Of a stretch of 33,850 bases of DNA, positions 28,798-33,850 are shown piece by piece. The stretch is from Chromera velia. Its lineage: Eukaryota; Sar; Chromeraceae. Where the stretch lies: positions 51,955 to 85,804 of the forward strand of contig JAHBMJ010000720.1 in NCBI GenBank assembly GCA_018398765.1. The letters are read 5' to 3'. The notes beneath the pieces are model-generated. The model was not told the origin of the DNA, did not search any database, and saw only the letters and a list, made by a program, of their open reading frames with translations. Numbering within the stretch: the stretch's first letter is position 1; each line of letters starts with the position of its first letter. Position numbers and translations under genes: made by a program.

Positions 28798-31700
28798 ATG
28801 AAAGCTGGTTCCAAATGGGCTCCAGAGGTAAGTGGATACTCACAACTGAGGAAGGCGGGGGTTGGGGAAGACAGCTCCTCAATGTGTGCCTGTCAGGAAT
28901 CGTATCCTGCTCCAGTGCGACCTTGCGCAGATGCAGACCTGCTTTTCCTTATCTCCCTCCCTCTTCGTGCTTTGCTTTATTGCAGGAGCAAGCCAACCTC
29001 TTGGAGAAGTGGCGTGAAAGTGGTCAGTCCCTCGGCTGTTGTTGCAGTGGCGTCAATCCCTCCTACCTTTCCCTCCTCATTCTTCTCTGCCTTTTCTCTT
29101 CGCAGATGGGGACTTCAACAAGATCCACCAAGCCCTTCCCCATCGGACGATTGGTGCGCTTCGGTCGAAGTTCTCTGCCGTCACGAAACCTCACCTGGAG
29201 GGGGTGATGAAGTGGATTGAGGAGGCAGAGGAGAACAACGAGACGGAAAGTTTGGGGACCGACAACCTCCAGCATCTCGCCAAGCATGCGGCAGTTCTCA
29301 TGGCCCTCATGGTATGTGGGGTTGTCTCTGTCTCTTCTTTTGTCCCTACCTTCCTTTGTTTGTCCAACTTGACTTTCTGTTGGCTTCCGACTTCCACAAC
29401 AAAGGGCTTCCTCCTGTTGAGCCATCATCGTGGTCTGCGAAGTGCACAAACCCGTCTCCCAGTTTTACTGCTACTTGCCTCCCTTTTCCCTTGCTTTCTG
29501 GCTATGAGCAGGGTGTGTCAGCAGAGGAGGCGATCAAACAGCGCCTGACAAGGGTGGCAGACTCAGATGAGGACGACGAGAACGAAGAGGAAGGAGACGG
29601 CCCCGAACAGCAGGAAGAACACCCAAATGTGGAGGAAGAAGCAAAGGCCGAAATCCCCACAGAGACCCAGGACCAAAAGAAGGAGAAGGACGCTCCCCCT
29701 TCACCCCTTCCCAACCCCTCCCCCAAGTCTGCTTCGCCGCTGAAGCCAGCCTGCTCCCCCCATGCGTCTCCTGCTCCCGTTTGCCCTTCTCCCGTTGAGG
29801 GAGGCGCGGCTCAGGAGGAGCAAGCCGTTCCTGCAAGTCCCATCTGCCCCCCGTCTCCCATGGGATCAGCCTCCCCGGTCGCCCGAGGGACCAGCGTCCG
29901 AGCAGCAGCAGACCTCTCCGAGTTCCCCTGCAGCCCTGGTGCTGCTTCGTATGAGGAGGAAAGCGAGAGGGACGTCGCAGAAAACGACCAGGAGGAGCAG
30001 CCAGTCGGTTCCCCCGTCCCCCCCTCTCCCCTCCTGATGCAGTCGCCTCATGTGCCCAAGCAGTCCGCAATCGTCTCTTCTGCCGTCGCAGCGACCCCTG
30101 AGGTCCAGCAGAAGCAGATGTCGGTTGCACCAAACAGCGCGGCAGTCACCCCCTCAGGTGGACGGAGGCGCAAGTCCGTTCTGGAGGTTCTCATGAGCGT
30201 GCGGAAGTCGGCCAACCCCGATCGTCGAAGCTCTGCCGCCCACTTCACGTACGACAGTGACGAAGAAGATGAGGATGAGGAAGAGAAAGAAGAAGAGGAC
30301 GAGGAAGAGGAGGGGAGCGCAGGTGAGGAATTTACAAATGAGAAGGAGGTTGCGGTAGTCGAAGAGCAGGCAGAGAAAGAGAGAGAGAACGACACAGAAG
30401 AGGAGAAAAGTGAGGTTGTGAGGGGGCAGAAGGAGGAGCAGGAGGAAAAGCAGAAGGAGGAGGCACCTGAAGCAGCACTGGCTTCCCCTCCCGCTGCCCC
30501 TGTGTGTGAGGAAAGAACAGAAACTGTCGAGACAGAAGATCCAGAACAGGAGAAAGAGGAAGAGAAGGGGGAAGAGAAAGACAAGCAAGAAGACGACGTC
30601 AAGAGTGTTGTCATTGCATCTCCTCAGATCGCCTCTCCCCCCTCCAGAAGACCTTCAAGGAGAGTCCACACACACGAGCAGGAGGAGCAGCAGACACCCC
30701 AACCCGACCGATTCTCTACTGCCGCCTTCACAGAGCTGCAACCAGAAAGAGACGGCACACACAGCACAGGAATCCTGGCAATGGCCGCCCAAGCAGTCAA
30801 CCCATGCCCTGGAGTCGAGAACAGAGAGCAAAAGGAAGAGTCTCTCCCGCAGACATCCACTCCCAAGCGCCAGTGCCCCGCCCACGTCCCTCCTGTCACC
30901 CCCGCCTTCGGACGTGGTTTTCCCACCCCCCCACCCCCCAAGGGTGAGAGCACAGACTGGGCGTTGACAGAGTCAGACGACCCCTTCTGTCTCCGCCCCT
31001 TCCAGATCAAGAAGGAGAATGTGACAGCGAATCCTGAGCCAGATGTCCCTGAGATCGTTGCCGCTCGTGTGATTCCAACAACCACTCAGCAGCCCCTTCT
31101 TCCCCGTGGCATTCTGAAGAACACTGCCCCTCTGCAGACCCTCCCTATGTCTCCTTCAAAGAAGAAAACCGTCGGATTTCCGGCCGGGAAGATCCCTCCG
31201 AAGGAAGGAGACGAAGAAGAAGAAGAGGACAGTGAGAAAGAGAATGCAGCAGGGAACGCCAGGGTCGTTAGATTCATTCTCTCGACTCCTCAGAAACAAA
31301 AGAAACCCCAAAATACCGCAACAACCGACGACGACGAGGCTGAGCAGAGCCGAAAGAAAAAGACCCCCTGCGCTAAAAAGACCCCCCTTCCCCGAGGAGA
31401 CTCGAGGGTCCGATCTATCCCCCCCTCTGAATCCGAGTGTGCCTCTCCTGAGACCCCGAAACCCCTCACAGGACGCCAGATAGGTATGGGTCCAGGCGGA
31501 AGAGTCCCCCCCCTTCACATCACTCAGAGTGGAATGCCTACCCTGGGGGGCAGACGTGCGTCTCCCCTTGGTGCCTTCACTCCCTCTTCCTCTGTCGAGA
31601 ACTCCTCCTCCAACCCTCCCTCAAACGAGAGGAGCATCAAACAGACCAACAAGAGCACGCGCCCCTCAGAGGAACGCACCTGCCGAGACTCCCTCCAGGA

Positions 31701-33096
31701 GGCGGCGGGCCGTTCCTCCTCGGGATCCCTTCACCTGGACGAAATCCTCCAGGCAGAGGGGAGCCCCCTTGCCCCCACACCCGCAAAGACGAAGGGGGCG
31801 ACCAGGCATCAGCCCCGCAACACGGCTTCCCTCATGAAGGAATGGAAGAGACAGCCTGCAGCAGCCTTCCACCCAGCAGGCACGCCGATGCCTGTGCAGC
31901 AGAACAAGGGGAACCTGCACCAGACACAGCCCCAGCAACAGAAGAAGCCCGCGTACGTCTTTGACGAGTCCCGACGTATTCCCGAAGGCAGAAGTCGCCC
32001 CCCTTCCTCTGCAGGGTATGTCGAGAAGGCCATCAAGACAGGGACTCCCAAACCCAAAGTGAAGAAGGACGAAGGCACCCCACAGCCGTTCAAGCCCGCA
32101 TCTGCAGTCGCACAAGTAGGTGCAGCAGAAAAAGAAGGAGCAGCCGACACCCCTCTGAGAGTGATGAACTCTCGGGAGGTGTTCGTGAGGGATATGGAGA
32201 GGCTCAGCGAGACTCTCCCTGTCGCTCCAGGGTCTTCAGTGGCCTCTGTGAGAAAGCAGAGACGTTCCTCAGTTGCGGAGGAGGAGGAGGAGGAGGACAA
32301 GGCGGTTCCCCTCTTCGGCACAGACGATGACGAGGAAGAAGAGGAAGTAGAAAGCACCATCGGTGCCCCCTTCTTCAGCATCCAGCCGAGTGAGAAGAGT
32401 GGGAGCAAAGAGGAAAACGAAGAAGAGGAGGAGGACGAAGAATTCCTTCCCTCAGGAGACGAGGAAGACGAGGAGGACGAGGAGGAAGAAGAGAAAGAAG
32501 GCGCAGAGGAGGACAATGGTGAGTGAAAAAGTCAAAAGAGAAAACAAGCGAGAAAGAATTTCGCTTCATGCGTTTCCATCCAAAACGGTACGCTCTCATC
32601 TGTTCTCCTTCCCTTTCCTTTTTTCCAGTCACAAGACTGATGTTCTGGGATGCTTCGAAAGATTGGGCTTTCTCTTCGGAGGTAAAAGGAGGGAGGCGGA
32701 CAAAAAATGGAACAGTAAAGCCTTGCCTCTTCGCTGCTTTCGTCTGCGTGTAAAGTCTCTCTCATTTTGATTTTCTCATTGATGATTCTTTTCAGAAACC
32801 GAGTATGAGGCCTTTGCCACCCCAAAGCGCTGGACGGTGGGAGGGGAGTTGCCTGTCAGGAGAGAGGTCACGGAGGAGGACGAGGACGATGAGGAGAACC
32901 GCCCCCTGACGGTTCCCCCCAGCAACAGGGCAGGAAGGAAGGACAAGGAGGACGAGGGCCCCACCCCCGGCCGAGAGCTCTGCAACACCACGCTGGAAAC
33001 TCCGATGGGCACTATGCGGATCGAGAAGAGACTCGTCAGTCGCCCCGCAAAGCACACACGCACGCCTGGGGACATTGGAATGAACACACACACACG

Positions 33097-33130
<34 letters not shown>

Positions 33131-33548
33131 TACACACACACACACACACACACATATACGCACACACACATGTGTCGGAAGGGGACGGCATGATGGGAAA
33201 AGACAGAGCGATTTCTTGGGTTTCCGCACGCTGATATCCTGCTTTTCCCCCTCCCTTCTCGTTTGAGTAGGCTTTCCTTGTTTCCTTCTTCGTTCCCGCC
33301 TTGAATTTCTTTTTACAGACAGACAGGTCATCCCCAGTAGAGACGATCTAAGTAAGTGTCCTCTCTCAGCTTTGCCGGTCCCGATTCCTTTTTCTTCGGT
33401 CCTGGGCTCCCTTTCCCTGGCCCTGATGTCTTCCGCTCCTTTTCTTCTTGGCTCAGGGCCGAGGGGGATGCGGCGCCGTGTGGTTGGCCAGGGATGGAGA
33501 GGAGAAGGGGTACGCCATCAAGATGGTCGACAAGGAGATCCTTGCCAA
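28798..33548 (+). CDS. Myb/SANT-like N-terminus, long acidic region and protein kinase domain (partial, runs off the window)
   Basis: Exons: 28798-28827, 28986-29022, 29106-29311, 29512-32518, 32796-33034, 33457-33548; all phases agree. The 1203 complete codons visible start at ATG 28798. Residues about 4-52 read as a Myb/SANT helix-turn-helix (KWAPEEQANLLEKW, then DFNKIHQALPHRTIGALRSKF), a DNA- or chromatin-binding fold. Residues about 93-1095 are one 3-kb exon of disordered sequence with long Glu/Asp runs alternating with Ser/Pro- and Lys-rich parts, including SP/TP sites. Residues from about 1163 read MRIEKRLGRGGCGAVWLARDG and YAIKMVDKEILAK: the kinase glycine loop and the VAIK-type lysine (Lys1195). 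The catalytic loop would lie beyond the window, so family and activity cannot be judged. The kinase join rests on a GTCAGT donor and a phase-0 CTCAG acceptor. Nuclear location is inferred. Confidence 0.8.
33083..33172. repeat. (CA)n microsatellite in the intron before the kinase exon
   Basis: About 90 bases of CA units with a few CGCATA interruptions, lying 49 bases downstream of the donor after 33034. Confidence 0.9.
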
Positions 33549-33833
33549 GTGAGTGAGCGATTCATGAACTTCTTTTTGTCGTATGTGGATCTGTCTTTTG
33601 ACATCGTTTCGTCCATTTTCGAGAAATGATGAGATGAGATAAGATGGGATCGAAATTTCCTTCTTGATGTTTGTGAGCGGCTTCAAGAAAAACGAATGAG
33701 GAGCTGCGTGCCTGTGTGGACTCTTCTCTTCTGTTCTCTTCTCTGCTCTCTCTCGGGGCTATTGAAGGTCCCCCTGATTCTTCGGCTCGTTGCTTACACT
33801 CTTTGTCGGCGCGCATCTCCAACCTCTTTCTCT

Positions 33834-33850
33834 CCCCCCCCCCCCCCCCC
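33834..33850. repeat. Poly-C run at right edge of the window
   Basis: Seventeen consecutive C close the window, inside the intron after the kinase glycine-loop exon. The gene must continue to the right. Confidence 0.9.

Noticed and set aside
29563-30614. Ser- and Leu-rich open frames on the minus strand within the Myb-kinase gene
   Set aside because: They are antisense shadows of the Glu/Asp-rich plus-strand exon.
33324-33356. Mini-exon between 33324 and 33356 before the kinase exon
   Set aside because: In the frame needed for the kinase it ends in TAA. Direct splicing 33034 to 33457 gives a perfect kinase N-lobe start.
1-33850. tRNA, rRNA or CRISPR features
   Set aside because: No cloverleaf with a proper B-box, no rRNA core sequence and no regularly spaced repeats with unique spacers were seen. 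I could not run a covariance search, so a cryptic tRNA is not excluded.

Overview
This window is nuclear DNA of a eukaryote. Genes are split by many spliceosomal introns (GT..AG, acceptors mostly TGCAG or TTCAG). Intergenic DNA and introns are full of microsatellites. I see no rRNA, tRNA, CRISPR or operon structure. The GSK-3 kinase, the diacylglycerol-lipase-type lipase, the donors with C at +3, the TGCAG acceptors and the CA/GA/GACA microsatellites would fit a photosynthetic alveolate such as a chromerid (Chromera/Vitrella). That assignment is inference; nothing here proves it. The window starts with 15 G and ends with 17 C, so it is probably a contig bounded by homopolymers.

Layout. 1-5640: no convincing gene, dense short tandem repeats. 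5641-9092 (minus): an 8-exon GSK-3 kinase gene whose frame I could follow from ATG to stop (380 aa). 9093-10170: divergent promoter region with a TATA-like motif inside a GC-rich inverted repeat. 10171-18054 (plus): an 18-exon class-3 lipase of the sn-1 diacylglycerol lipase type (about 1022 aa) with a very large acidic insert between the catalytic Asp and His. 18055-19592: 3' flank with an AT-rich island. 19593-22656: a complete 3.06-kb LTR retrotransposon (255-bp LTRs, 5-bp target duplication, PBS, PPT) with two overlapping ORFs and no visible reverse transcriptase, so non-autonomous. 22657-23979: flank and a second AT-rich island. 23980-27949 (minus): a multi-exon ankyrin-repeat gene with two damaged or unusual junctions. 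27950-28797: a second divergent promoter region carrying the same 14-mer as the first. 28798-33548 and beyond (plus): a gene joining a Myb/SANT-like N-terminus, about 1000 residues of acidic disordered sequence and the start of a protein kinase domain. It runs off the right edge.

The four host genes form two divergent pairs (GSK-3/lipase and ankyrin/Myb-kinase). The lipase and the GSK-3 kinase are both signalling enzymes, but nothing in the sequence shows that they work together. The most unusual items are the Myb-kinase architecture, the pol-less LTR element, the enlarged lipase loop, the splice donors that coincide with GTCA microsatellites, and the 14-mer shared by both divergent promoters.
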